Origin: CAIWHR01 sp963734085
Lineage (GTDB): Bacteria; Pseudomonadota; Gammaproteobacteria; Burkholderiales; Casimicrobiaceae
Direction of reading: 5' to 3'
DNA: 64,000 nt
NCBI GenBank assembly: GCA_963734085.1
Contig: CAVTFT010000017.1
Coordinates: 496,001 to 560,000 of the forward strand
Part shown: in pieces, positions 25,277 through 34,057 of the stretch
Layout of the letters: each line of letters opens with the position of its first letter
Numbering within the stretch: the stretch's first letter is position 1
Translations under genes and position numbers: made by a program
Notes under the pieces: generated by a model
Databases searched by the model: none
The model's input: the letters and a program-made list of their open reading frames with translations, nothing else
What the model was told of the DNA's origin: nothing

Positions 25277-26368
25277 TCAGACCGCCACCTGCATGTCGAG
25301 CGTAGGATAGTCGACGTAGCCCTTGGCGCCGCCACCGTAGAACGTGCCGGAATCGAGCACATTCAGCGGCGCGTTCTCGCGCAGGCGGTGGACGAGATCC
25401 GGATTGCCGATGAAAGGGCGCCCGAACGAGACGAGATTGGCCGCGCCCGAGGCGACGGCCTCGAGTGCCATCCGTCGCTGGTAGCCGTTGTTCACCATCC
25501 ATGGGCCGTCGAACCGGCGCCGCAGCGCCGCATAGTCGAACGGTGCGAAGTCGCGCGCGCCGGCAGTCTGACCTTCGACCACTTCGATGAAGGCGAGTTG
25601 CAGCGGCGCGAGCTGCGCGAGTGCATGTTCGAACAGCGCCTGGGGATGGCTGTCCTGCGCGGCGTCGTTCGATGGCGTCACGGGCGAGAGGCGAAGTCCC
25701 GTGCGGCCGCCGCCGATTGCGCCGGCGACCGCCTGCATCACTTCGACGAGGAACCGTGCGCGGTTGGGAATTGCGCCGCCATATTCGTCGCTGCGGTCGT
25801 TGATGCTATCGCGCAAGAACTGGTCGATCAGGTAGCCGTTGGCGCCGTGCACCTCGACGCCGTCGAAGCCCGCGTCCATCGCGCGCCGCGCCGCGTCGCC
25901 GTAGCAAGCGATCAGGGGTGGGATCTCGGCGGTAGCGAGCGCGCGTGACGTCGACACCGCAACGAAGCCGTCGCGGGTGAAGGTCTTGGTGTCGGCGCGC
26001 CGCGCGGTCGACGAAACCGGCAGCCGGCCGCCGGGCTGCAGCGAGACGTGCGAGACGCGCCCGACGTGCCACAGCTGCACAACGATCCGTCCGCCTTCGG
26101 CGTGCACCGCATCGGTGACGCGCCGCCAGCCGGCGACCTGCTCGGCGTTGTAGATGCCCGGCGTGTCGACGTAGCCCTGACCCTCGGGACTGATTTGCGA
26201 TCCCTCGGTGATGATGAGTCCGGCGCTCGCGCGCTGCCGGTAGTATTCGACCGCAAGGGTCGAGGGCACATTACCGGGCGCAGCGCGGTTGCGCGTCAGC
26301 GGCGCCATGACGATGCGGTTGGCGAGCTCGAGCGCGCCGATGCGAATGGGGTCGAACGGAGTGGTCAT
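25277..26368 (-). CDS. Old Yellow Enzyme-family alkene reductase (NemA-like)
   Basis: A 363-residue FMN flavoprotein that would reduce activated alkenes, quinones or nitro compounds with NAD(P)H. The N-terminal NRIVMAPLTRNRA, the VQLWHVGRVSH segment, the GVEVHGANGYLIDQFLRDSIN block with the HGAN substrate pair, and NNGYQ followed by LVSFGRPFIGNPDL are all OYE signatures. I chose the ATG at 26368 (MTTPFDPIRIG). It precedes the molybdenum hydroxylase genes on the same strand with about 64 bases between; a functional link is not evident. Confidence 0.9.
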   Translation of the reverse strand: MTTPFDPIRIGALELANRIVMAPLTRNRAAPGNVPSTLAVEYYRQRASAGLIITEGSQISPEGQGYVDTPGIYNAEQVAGWRRVTDAVHAEGGRIVVQLWHVGRVSHVSLQPGGRLPVSSTARRADTKTFTRDGFVAVSTSRALATAEIPPLIACYGDAARRAMDAGFDGVEVHGANGYLIDQFLRDSINDRSDEYGGAIPNRARFLVEVMQAVAGAIGGGRTGLRLSPVTPSNDAAQDSHPQALFEHALAQLAPLQLAFIEVVEGQTAGARDFAPFDYAALRRRFDGPWMVNNGYQRRMALEAVASGAANLVSFGRPFIGNPDLVHRLRENAPLNVLDSGTFYGGGAKGYVDYPTLDMQVAV

Positions 26369-26525
26369 GATCCTTGCAATTGCAGATCCCAACACTGGCC
26401 GCGCCAATGCTCGGCCGGCCGCACGCACGGAGTCGGGCCGTCCGTCGAACCATTACGCTCCCAACGCCTACAGGGCGCTTTGATGGCGGTCAAATGGGAG
26501 TCGCGGGATTCCCGGGTCGATACCC

Positions 26526-26972
26526 TTGCAAATCCGACCGTCAACGCTTGCGCTCGGGGCCTTTGCCGATGCGCAGCTGTTGCCGCTGGCGCTTACCACC
26601 GTAGTCGAGGAATCAGCGGGCATCCATCATTTCCAGATCGTCCAGGACGCTCCCGACCGACTGACGCTGCGGCTCGACGCCGGCAACCGGAACCGGCGGC
26701 GTATCGTGTGGAACGCCGCATCCGACGCGTTGCGCGGCTACCTCGCCCGGCAGTCGCTGCCGAACGTGCGGGTTTCCCTCGGCGAAGGCCAGCCGGTCGC
26801 CGGTCAACCGGGCGGCAAGCTGCGCCAGGTGATCGCCGCGAGCGAACCAGAAATCGCGCGCGCCGGAGCAAGTCGAAGAATGGCGCATGCACCGCGTTCG
26901 AGCGGGCGGAGAGCCCACCTGGTCCGAGAGTTTCGCCCCGGACCGCGACTGCCTGCCCACACCGCTAGATAG
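26526..26972 (+). pseudogene. C-terminal remnant of a PaaK-like adenylate-forming ligase
   Basis: The frame from 26526 reads STLALGAFADAQLLPLALTT, then VVEESAGIHHFQIVQDA, and later NVRVSLGEG and GGKLRQVIAAS. This resembles the last about 110 residues of phenylacetate-CoA ligase/F390-synthetase-like proteins, including the terminal GK-x-R-Q-V lysine region. No N-terminal or AMP-binding core is present upstream, where the DNA runs into the OYE promoter region, and after about 26850 the frame turns into unrelated Arg-rich translation. I read it as a gene fragment. The assignment is from memory of the family and not from an alignment. Confidence 0.5.
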
Positions 26973-27071
26973 ACCCGCGATCTGCGCTGCCGGCACTTCC
27001 GTCTGCGCTCTTGTATGATCGGGCTTGCCGACAGCTGCCCAAAAAACTGTACGTAACGACGCGCCGAGCGG

Positions 27072-27458
27072 ATGGACACGATTCTGCTGCTGATGCCTCC
27101 GCCGTGGCTCGTCCGCATCGCCGTTGCCGGCGTCTGGATCTACGAAGGGCTGTGGTGCAAGATTCTCGGACGACAGAAGAACGAGCTGCTCATCGTAGAG
27201 GCGGTCCCGCATTACGGCGCGAAGTTCGGCCGATCGTTCTTGACGACCCTCGGGTGGATCGAACTCCTGCTTGGGCTTTGGGTCCTGAACGGCTGGGCGC
27301 CGGGACTGTGTGCGCTTGCACAGACGGTCCTCCTTGTCGCACTGAACGTGAACGGGCTCCTCTGGTCGCGGCACCTGATTCACGACCCGGGCGGCATGGT
27401 GTTCAAGAACTTCGCTTTCCTCGTCTTGGGTTGGGTCAACGCGGGCCTGGCCGGATGA
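27072..27458 (+). CDS. DoxX-like small membrane protein
   Basis: A 128-residue protein with about four hydrophobic helices (about 13-27, 58-75, 80-98 and 110-126) and loops resembling the DoxX-like family. The first loop, YEGLWCKILGRQ, is typical of this type. The DUF3419 gene starts four bases after its stop, so the two form an operon. The biochemical role of such proteins is mostly unknown. Confidence 0.75.
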   Translation: MDTILLLMPPPWLVRIAVAGVWIYEGLWCKILGRQKNELLIVEAVPHYGAKFGRSFLTTLGWIELLLGLWVLNGWAPGLCALAQTVLLVALNVNGLLWSRHLIHDPGGMVFKNFAFLVLGWVNAGLAG

Positions 27459-27462
27459 CCGC

Positions 27463-28365
27463 ATGACGCCTGGTACCGTATGGGAAGCGGGGCGGTTCGA
27501 TGCTGCCCGCGGTCCGCCGCGCATTCTGTTCGGCCGCATGTACGAAGACTTCGCGATCGAGCGCGCGGCGTTCAAAGCTGGCGGACGCGTGTTCTGCATC
27601 GCCTCGGCCGGCTGCACGGCGATCCGCCTCGCGCCGGACCACGAGGTCGTCGCCATCGACATCAACCCCGCTCAGCTTGCGTATGCGGCGCGGCGCATCG
27701 CCGGTGCGCCCGTGGTACGAGGAACGGCCGAACACGTGATGCACGTCGGGCGCGCGTTGCTGCCCCTCGCCGGTTGGCGACAGTCGACGCTGCGAGCGTT
27801 CCTCGATCTCGACGACCCGGCGACTCAATACGGGTTCTGGAAGGCGCAGCTCGACACGCGACGCTTCCGCGCCGGACTGGATACGCTGCTGTCGGTCGCG
27901 GCGTTGCGCACGGTCTATGCGCCGCGCCTGCTCGAGGCGCTTCCCCATCGCTTCGGGGCGGTCATGCGTGCGCGCATGGAGCGCTGCTTCTGCCGTCATC
28001 CGAACCGGACGAATCCCTGGGCCCGCGCGTTCTTCGCCGGCGAGGCAACGAACGAATCGCCCCCACCCGAAGCGAAGGCAATCAAGCTCGTGCAGGCCGA
28101 CGCCGCTGCGTTTCTCGAGCGGGCGCAGCCGCAGAGCTTCGATGCCTTCACGCTTTCCAACATCCTCGACGGCGCGGACGGCAGCTATCGCCGACGTCTC
28201 GCCGCCGCCGTTGCCCGTGCAGCGGCGCCGGGTGCCACCGTCGTGCTGAGGAGCTTCCGCGAGCCGGCGAGCGACATGCCGTCGAACCGAGCGGCCGACG
28301 ATCGCTCGATGCTGTGGGGGATCGTCGACGTGAGGCCGGCGACCGAGTTCGCCGGATACGACTAG
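27463..28365 (+). CDS. DUF3419-family (BtaA-like) SAM-dependent transferase
   Basis: A 300-residue protein related to DUF3419/BtaA, the family that transfers the 3-amino-3-carboxypropyl group of S-adenosylmethionine onto diacylglycerol in betaine-lipid synthesis. The N-terminal LFGRMYEDFAIERAAF, the SAM-binding-like VFCIASAGCTAIRL and AIDINPAQLAYAARR segments, and FDAFTLSNILDGAD with VVLRSFREP support the fold. The chain is shorter than characterised BtaA and no btaB-type N-methyltransferase is adjacent, so the exact lipid product is open. Its TAG shares the tetranucleotide CTAG with the stop of the convergent SRPBCC gene. Confidence 0.78.
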   Translation: MTPGTVWEAGRFDAARGPPRILFGRMYEDFAIERAAFKAGGRVFCIASAGCTAIRLAPDHEVVAIDINPAQLAYAARRIAGAPVVRGTAEHVMHVGRALLPLAGWRQSTLRAFLDLDDPATQYGFWKAQLDTRRFRAGLDTLLSVAALRTVYAPRLLEALPHRFGAVMRARMERCFCRHPNRTNPWARAFFAGEATNESPPPEAKAIKLVQADAAAFLERAQPQSFDAFTLSNILDGADGSYRRRLAAAVARAAAPGATVVLRSFREPASDMPSNRAADDRSMLWGIVDVRPATEFAGYD

Positions 28366-29075
28366 AAAATCGCCGCGACAGGCAATTTGGCCGGCCGTGC
28401 GCGCTTCGCTCCCATCCCTGCAAGGATGTGGCGATGCAACCGATGCGCGAGCAATCGTTCCAGCGGACGCCACAGCCAGCGCGGTCGCAGGTGCCCCCGG
28501 TACTTCGTCGTGAGCGCAACCTCGGAGCCGCGTTCCTCCTCGCGAATCTCATATGAGCCCTCGACGGTCGTGACGCAGCGCTCGATCCCGAGGTTCTGCT
28601 CGATCACGTCAAAACGCACAAGCCGGGGAGACTCCAGAACGGTGATCCGTTTTCGCAGGCCGCCGCGGCTGTAGCTGCATTCGACCGTTGCCCCAACGCC
28701 CTTGGCGGTTCCCTGCGTTTTCATGGGGCTCGGCAGGAACATCCGCAACAGCAGCGGTGGACGATGCGGCACTTCTTCGTAGAACATCATCGTTTGCCAC
28801 ACTTCTTCGGGCGGCGCCCCGAACTTGGCGCTTGTGGTGACCGTGTCGATCGACACGTTGGGGGGGAACAGTCCGCCGACGAGCCATAACCACTCCCGCG
28901 CATGGAACGGTGTCCGCGGCCGGCTCGCCCGCCGGGTCCCCGCCGGAGGCTCTTCCATCGTCGGCGGACACCTCAGACCGGCTCGTCGGCCTCCAATGTC
29001 CGTCATCGCGGGCTTCGGAGCTGAGAGAGCCAGCGCGGGGTCGGTAAACGAACCGGTCTTTTCGTTGGGGTCCAT
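28362..29075 (-). CDS. SRPBCC-family (START-like) protein
   Basis: A 237-residue protein whose C-terminal about 150 residues look like an SRPBCC ligand-binding domain: VSIDTVTTSAKFGAPPEEVW at the start of the fold, then RPPLLLRMFLPSP, a central VGATVECSYSRGG and the long final helix LERLLAHRLHRHILAGM. The N-terminal about 80 residues are Pro/Arg-rich and probably disordered. I chose the ATG at 29075 (MDPNEKTGSFTD). Such proteins bind lipids or other hydrophobic ligands; no catalytic residues can be named. It ends on the same CTAG as the DUF3419 gene. Confidence 0.7.
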   Translation of the reverse strand: MDPNEKTGSFTDPALALSAPKPAMTDIGGRRAGLRCPPTMEEPPAGTRRASRPRTPFHAREWLWLVGGLFPPNVSIDTVTTSAKFGAPPEEVWQTMMFYEEVPHRPPLLLRMFLPSPMKTQGTAKGVGATVECSYSRGGLRKRITVLESPRLVRFDVIEQNLGIERCVTTVEGSYEIREEERGSEVALTTKYRGHLRPRWLWRPLERLLAHRLHRHILAGMGAKRARPAKLPVAAIF

Positions 29076-29148
29076 GTCTCGGCCTGTTGTGCGTACCGTC
29101 GCCGGATTATATGCAATGCCCCGCGACTTCCGGCGCATCGGAAGCGAG

Positions 29149-30483
29149 TCAGGTCTGCGCATCGATCTCTGCAGCAAGCGCACGCAGCGCCGGTGCGACC
29201 TTCACCTGATAGCGCGGGGCATCGTCGAGCGTGCGCAACGGGTCGGGGAGCCGGGCCAATTCGGCGCGGGCGTGCTCGCGTGCGTCGCGCAGCGTGGTCT
29301 GTGCGCGCACTACCGCCCCCTTGCGCATTACGGCCGCGAGCAGCGGTACCGTGCCGCCTGGCGCTACGTCGCTTTCGAGAGTCAGCACGTCGCCTGCGAG
29401 CCGTCCTTGTTCATCGTACCGTCGCCAGACTTGCTTGCGGCCCGGCCACGTCGCCTTTCCCTGCGAGCGCTTGCGCCGGGGCTTGCCTTCGTATTCCTCG
29501 AGCTTGTACGCGCAGTCGAGGTAAGGCGCGTCCGCCGCCGTGTTCATCCGCGTGCCGATGCCGAACCCGTCGATCGGCGCGCGCTGGTCGATCAGCTCGG
29601 CGAGCCGATACTCGTCGAGATTGCCGCTCGCGAAAATCGTGATGCCGGGAAAGCCGCCAGCGTCGAGAATGGCGCGCACGCGGCGCGCATGTTGGCCGAG
29701 ATCGCCGCTGTCGATGCGCACGCCCTTGAGCGCGATCCCCGCGGCGCGCAGCTGCGAGGCGAGCGCGACGACCTTGTGCGCAGCGCGCTCGGTGTCGTAG
29801 GTGTCGATCAGCAGCACGGCGTTTTCGGGATGCGCGCGCGCGAAGAAATCGAACGCCGTCGCCTCGTCGGCGTGCACTTGCACATACGAATGGGCCATCG
29901 TACCGAACAGCGGAATGTCGAACTCGCGGCCGGCTTCCACCGTCGCGGTCCCGGTAAACCCGGCGAGATAGCTCGCGCGCGCCGACAGGAGCGCCGCTTC
30001 CGCGCCGTGCGCGCGGCGCAGGCCGAAATCGACCAGCAGACGATCGGGCGCAGCCAGCACCGACCGCGCGGCCTTGCTCGCGACGACGGTCTGGTAGTGA
30101 ACGAGGTTCATCACCCGGCTTTCGACCAGCTGCGCCTCGCGCAACGGCGCGACGATGCGCAGGATCGGCTCGTCGGCGAAGAACACCGTTCCTTCGGGCA
30201 GTGCGTCGACGTCTCCGGTAAAGGAGAGATCGGCGAGCGATTCGACGAACGCGGGCGTAAAGCGGCCGCATTCCGCCAGCCATTGGAGCTCGCCGGCGGT
30301 GAAGCGCAGGTGGGCGAGAAAACGCAGCACCTGCTCCTGGCCCGCCGCGAGCAGGAAATTGCGGTGCGGCGGCATTTTGCGGACGAAGAGCTCGAACGCC
30401 GCGGTGGCGTTCAGCCGCTCCTCGAAGTACGCCTGGAGCATCGTGAGCTCGTAGAGATCGGTGACGAGCACGCCGGGGATCAT
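29149..30483 (-). CDS. pncB: Nicotinate phosphoribosyltransferase
   Basis: A 444-residue NAD-salvage enzyme that joins nicotinate and PRPP to give nicotinate mononucleotide with ATP use. Motifs include TDLYELTMLQAYFE at the N-terminus, VDFGLRRAHGAEAALLSARASYLAGF, the GTMAHSYVQ histidine, LIDTYDTERAAHKVV and the GVRIDSGDL phosphate-binding block, with GFGIGTRMN later. I chose the ATG at 30483, preceded by GAGGAA; the open frame extends 51 bases upstream. It is divergent from archease with about 212 bases between. Confidence 0.93.
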   Translation of the reverse strand: MIPGVLVTDLYELTMLQAYFEERLNATAAFELFVRKMPPHRNFLLAAGQEQVLRFLAHLRFTAGELQWLAECGRFTPAFVESLADLSFTGDVDALPEGTVFFADEPILRIVAPLREAQLVESRVMNLVHYQTVVASKAARSVLAAPDRLLVDFGLRRAHGAEAALLSARASYLAGFTGTATVEAGREFDIPLFGTMAHSYVQVHADEATAFDFFARAHPENAVLLIDTYDTERAAHKVVALASQLRAAGIALKGVRIDSGDLGQHARRVRAILDAGGFPGITIFASGNLDEYRLAELIDQRAPIDGFGIGTRMNTAADAPYLDCAYKLEEYEGKPRRKRSQGKATWPGRKQVWRRYDEQGRLAGDVLTLESDVAPGGTVPLLAAVMRKGAVVRAQTTLRDAREHARAELARLPDPLRTLDDAPRYQVKVAPALRALAAEIDAQT

Positions 30484-30695
30484 CGTGTGTTCCTCTTGCG
30501 CGGAAACGAGGGTGCGGCGACCATCATCGCTCATTTGGCCGTGGTTCGGCCTTCATTGCGTCCTCGGCGGGCCAGATCCGGGCAGCCTCCGGGATTGAAC
30601 CCGCACCGCGTGGCCGGGTCGTACCTGATGGGACGCGCGTGCGACGATGGGTTGGAGCCCGGCGCAGATCAGCGGGCCGGAACGGAGTCGGGACG

Positions 30696-31109
30696 ATGGC
30701 CTGGGAGCACTTCGCGCACGGCGCGGATATTGGCGTGCGCGGGTTGGGAGCGACGAAAAACGAAGCGTTCGAGCAGGCGGCCGTTGCGCTGACGGCGGTG
30801 CTGACGGACCCGGATGCCGTCGCCGCGACGACGGCGGTCGAGATTCGCAGCGAGGCCCCGGACGACGAGTTCCTGCTGATCGACTGGCTCAATGCGCTGA
30901 TCTATGAAATGGCGACGCGCAGCATGGTATTTGGCCGCTTTGCCGTGACGATCGAAGGCAGCCTGCTGACGGGAACGGCGTGGGGCGAGCCGGTCGATCG
31001 CGCTCGCCACCATCCCGCCGTCGAGGTGAAGGGGGCGACCTACACGGCGCTTTCGGTCGCGCGGCGCGACGACGGCACATGGGTCGCGCAGTGCATCGTC
31101 GACGTGTGA
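30696..31109 (+). CDS. Archease, RtcB-activating protein
   Basis: A 137-residue archease, the cofactor that promotes guanylylation and multiple turnover of RtcB RNA ligase. The N-terminal WEHFAHGADIGVRGLG holds the conserved His/Asp residues, LLIDWLNALIYEMATR matches the conserved core, and the C-terminus VAQCIVDV fits the family end. I chose the ATG at 30696 (MAWEHFAHGAD). It precedes rtcB by 41 bases, the usual pairing. No RtcR-type regulator is adjacent. Confidence 0.9.
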   Translation: MAWEHFAHGADIGVRGLGATKNEAFEQAAVALTAVLTDPDAVAATTAVEIRSEAPDDEFLLIDWLNALIYEMATRSMVFGRFAVTIEGSLLTGTAWGEPVDRARHHPAVEVKGATYTALSVARRDDGTWVAQCIVDV

Positions 31110-31150
31110 GTTGCGCGGCGGCCAATGGCGAGCGAGATTGAAGGCGGACG

Positions 31151-32581
31151 ATGGATCCTGTGCGGCTGATCCGGCGATCGGATTACACGTGGGAGTTGCC
31201 GCGTCACGGCGCGATGCGCGTGCCGGGCATCATCTTCGCCGACGAGGCGCTGATCCGCGGGATGGACGACAAGGTGTACGAGCAGGTCGTGAACGTCGCC
31301 GCGCTGCCCGGCATCGTCAAAGCTTCGTACGCGATGCCCGACGCGCACTGGGGTTACGGCTTTCCGATCGGCGGTGTTGCGGCTTTCGATCCCGACGAAG
31401 GGGGCGTCGTCTCGGCCGGTGGCGTCGGATTCGACATCTCCTGCGGCGTGCGCACGCTGCTCACGGGCGTCACGCTCGCGCAATTGACGCCATTAAAGAA
31501 GGCGCTCGCCAAAGCGCTCTACGATGCAATTCCTGCCGGGGTGGGAAGCACCGGCGCGCTGCGCCTCACGCCGTCCGAAATGGACGCAATGCTCGAAGGC
31601 GGAGCACGCTGGGCGGTCGAGCGCGGTTACGGCAGCCGCGAAGACCTCGAACGCATCGAAGAGCGCGGGACGATGCGCGGCGCCGATGCCACCTGCGTTT
31701 CGGATGCCGCAAAACGCCGGCAACGCGACGAGATGGGAACGCTCGGCTCGGGCAACCATTATCTCGAGGTTCAGCATATTGTCGAGATCTTCGATCGCGC
31801 TGCGGCCGACGCGTTCGGACTCGAAAAGGGTGCCATCGTGATCAGCATCCACTGCGGCTCGCGTGGCCTCGGCCACCAGATCGGCACCGAGTTCCTGCGC
31901 GAGATGGCCGTCGCGGCGAAGGCTGCCGGCATCGACTTGCCGGACCGCGAGCTCGCGTGCGCGCCGATCCGCTCGGCGCTGGGCGAGCGTTATCTCGGCG
32001 CAATGCGTGCGGCGATCAACTGCGCGCTCGCCAACCGTCAGATCCTCACGCACCTGACGCGTGGCGTCGTCGGTGCCGTGCTGCCTGGCGCGAAGGTTGC
32101 GCTCCTCTACGATGTCTCGCACAACACGTGCAAAGTCGAGGAACATGTCGTCGATGGCCGCAAGCGGCGTCTCTTCGTCCACCGCAAAGGGGCGACGCGC
32201 GCGTTTCCGCCGGGTCATCCGGACTTGCCCGCGGCACTGCGTGAAGCCGGACAACCGGTGCTGATCGGCGGGAGCATGGGGACCGCGTCTTACATCCTCG
32301 CCGGGACGCCCGAGAGCAGCGACGAAGCGTTCGCGTCGGCGTGCCACGGCGCCGGCCGCAGCATGAGCCGGCACGAGGCCACGCGTCGCTGGCAGGGGCG
32401 CAAGGTCGTCGACGAGCTCGCGGCGCGCGGCGTTCTGATCCGCAGTCCGTCGCTGCGCGGCGTCGCCGAGGAAGCGCCCGGCGCCTACAAGGACGTCACC
32501 GCGGTCGTCGACGCCGCCGAGGCGGCGCTCCTCGCGCGCAAGGTGGCGAAGCTCGAGCCCGTTATTTGCGTCAAGGGTTGA
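31151..32581 (+). CDS. rtcB: RNA-splicing ligase RtcB
   Basis: A 476-residue GTP-dependent ligase that joins RNA 2',3'-cyclic phosphate (3'-phosphate) and 5'-OH ends in RNA repair. The metal site includes Cys98 in FDISCGVR, the GSGNHYLEVQ histidine, HCGSRGLGHQ and YDVSHNTCK; the nucleotidylated histidine is His399 in ACHGAGR. These are the standard RtcB residues and the length is usual for the archease-dependent type. Archease lies immediately upstream. After the stop comes a CACGAAG hairpin repeat. Confidence 0.94.
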   Translation: MDPVRLIRRSDYTWELPRHGAMRVPGIIFADEALIRGMDDKVYEQVVNVAALPGIVKASYAMPDAHWGYGFPIGGVAAFDPDEGGVVSAGGVGFDISCGVRTLLTGVTLAQLTPLKKALAKALYDAIPAGVGSTGALRLTPSEMDAMLEGGARWAVERGYGSREDLERIEERGTMRGADATCVSDAAKRRQRDEMGTLGSGNHYLEVQHIVEIFDRAAADAFGLEKGAIVISIHCGSRGLGHQIGTEFLREMAVAAKAAGIDLPDRELACAPIRSALGERYLGAMRAAINCALANRQILTHLTRGVVGAVLPGAKVALLYDVSHNTCKVEEHVVDGRKRRLFVHRKGATRAFPPGHPDLPAALREAGQPVLIGGSMGTASYILAGTPESSDEAFASACHGAGRSMSRHEATRRWQGRKVVDELAARGVLIRSPSLRGVAEEAPGAYKDVTAVVDAAEAALLARKVAKLEPVICVKG

Positions 32582-32599
32582 GGGAACGCGAATCAGGGA

Positions 32600-32677
32600 A
32601 CCACGAAGAGCACGAAGATCACGAAGAAAGATCCATGCGCCGTCGTTCTTCTTCGTGTCTTTCGTGTGCTTCGTGGT
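32600..32677. repeat. CACGAAG-type inverted repeat in the convergent rtcB/oxidoreductase spacer
   Basis: The left arm at 32600-32628 carries three CACGAAG units and the right arm at 32649-32677 the complementary CTTCGTG units; 24 of 29 positions pair, around a 20-base centre. It could act as a bidirectional terminator between the convergent genes, but there is no T-tract on either side. Confidence 0.7.
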
Positions 32678-32707
32678 GCAAGAATTTTCTGTTCCACGCT
32701 TCGCCGA

Positions 32708-34054
32708 TCACTGCCGCAGCACGCACTTGTTGTACAAGTCGGGCAGCGTGCCCGCAGGATCGTAGCGCGCCTTCAGCGCTGAGTAGGCCGCGCGATCGAA
32801 AATGCTCCAGAACTCGTCCTTCGTGTAGTACGAGTCCGAATAGAGCGACTTCTGGCCGTTCAACTCCGTCACCTTGCGCTCGATCAGGCGATTGCGATAT
32901 CCGGGCGGGTGCGTCTCGCGATCGCGCACGACGTCCCAGAACCCGAAGTTGATGTAAGTCGTTCCTGCGCGCAGCGGATAGAGCGCAAAGGGTGCAGCGG
33001 CCGCCGGCGCCCGGATCGGACAGAGCCAGATCGGCAGAATCCCGATCTCGCGTTGCATGAAGTCCAGGAACTCCGCGGCCCGATCGAGCGGGATGTCGAC
33101 GTCCTGGATCACCGATTCGGAGTGCCAGCCGCGCAACCGGTCGAGCTTGCGCGTGACGCCCCAGCGACTGTTCCAGCGCATGATCCGCTGGTAGGTGATC
33201 GAGTTGAGACGCTCGCGCCCGAGGAGCCTGCGGATCAGCGGATGCTGCGCGCCGACGTTCTGCGAGCACCAGAACCAGTCGGTGTCCCAGCGCCACAGGT
33301 AGTCGCGGACGGTGAGAAAATCCGTCTTGCGCTCGCGGATCGAGCGGTAATAGATCTTCTCGAACGTGTAATCACTGGTGGAGGACGCCCGTTCGACGAA
33401 GCGGCCGAGCGTGAGGTAGATCTCGTCCGCAGCGAAGACGACGCCGTCGAGAAAATCGAGCACCGCGTCGTCGCAATGCCGGGTGATATCGGCGAAGCAA
33501 GCGTCGGACGACGAATAATGGACGTGCTCGAGCGCGACGAACGACTTGACGGGCACCGTCCGCGCGGTCACCGCCAAGGCGTAGCCGAGCGTGCCGTAGG
33601 AGTTCGGGAAACCAAAAAAAAGGTCGCGGTGCTCGTTGTCCGGCGTGCACGTCACGATACGGCCGTCGCCCGTCAGCACGTCGAATGCAGCGATCGTGTC
33701 GTGGACGAGGCCCCGCCGGAACGACGACGCCTCGATGCCGACACCGGCAAGCGCGCCGCCGAGCGTGATCGACTTCAGCTGCGGGACCACGGCCGGCATC
33801 GTTCCGTCTCTCAGGGTGGCGTCGACGAGCGCCACGTAGGGGACCATCCCTTCCGCCTCGACGACCCCGGCGGCGGGATCGACACGGATCACGTCGTCGA
33901 ACTGCGCGAGATCGATCCTGGGCCGGCCTTTGGCCGCGCGGTCGCGGAACAGGTTCGACGTCGTCTTGGCGATACCGATGGCGCCCGCGCCCTGCGCCGG
34001 CGTCGCCGCGAGCTCGGCGACGAGCTTCGTCTTCTTGTGCGCGTAGGCGTCCAA
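32708..34054 (-). CDS. FAD-binding oxidoreductase, TmsA/BfaA-like
   Basis: A 448-residue FAD_binding_4-type flavoprotein. IGIAKTTSNLFRDR and VVEAEGMVPYVALVDATL begin the FAD domain, PQLKSITLGGALAGVGIEASSFR is the characteristic glycine-rich segment, and FPNSYGTLGYALAVTART follows. The gene starts with TTG three bases after the stop of the CFA-synthase-like gene, so the two are co-expressed. That pair matches the actinobacterial arrangement in which a methyltransferase puts a methylene group on an unsaturated fatty acid and a flavoprotein reduces it to a 10-methyl branch. The functional call is by family and pairing, not shown by sequence alone. Confidence 0.75.
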   Translation of the reverse strand: MDAYAHKKTKLVAELAATPAQGAGAIGIAKTTSNLFRDRAAKGRPRIDLAQFDDVIRVDPAAGVVEAEGMVPYVALVDATLRDGTMPAVVPQLKSITLGGALAGVGIEASSFRRGLVHDTIAAFDVLTGDGRIVTCTPDNEHRDLFFGFPNSYGTLGYALAVTARTVPVKSFVALEHVHYSSSDACFADITRHCDDAVLDFLDGVVFAADEIYLTLGRFVERASSTSDYTFEKIYYRSIRERKTDFLTVRDYLWRWDTDWFWCSQNVGAQHPLIRRLLGRERLNSITYQRIMRWNSRWGVTRKLDRLRGWHSESVIQDVDIPLDRAAEFLDFMQREIGILPIWLCPIRAPAAAAPFALYPLRAGTTYINFGFWDVVRDRETHPPGYRNRLIERKVTELNGQKSLYSDSYYTKDEFWSIFDRAAYSALKARYDPAGTLPDLYNKCVLRQ

Positions 34055-34057
34055 TGC

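Noticed and set aside
30590..30640. tRNA-like string with GGATTGAACCCGCA
   Set aside because: No cloverleaf or acceptor stem could be built around it on either strand.
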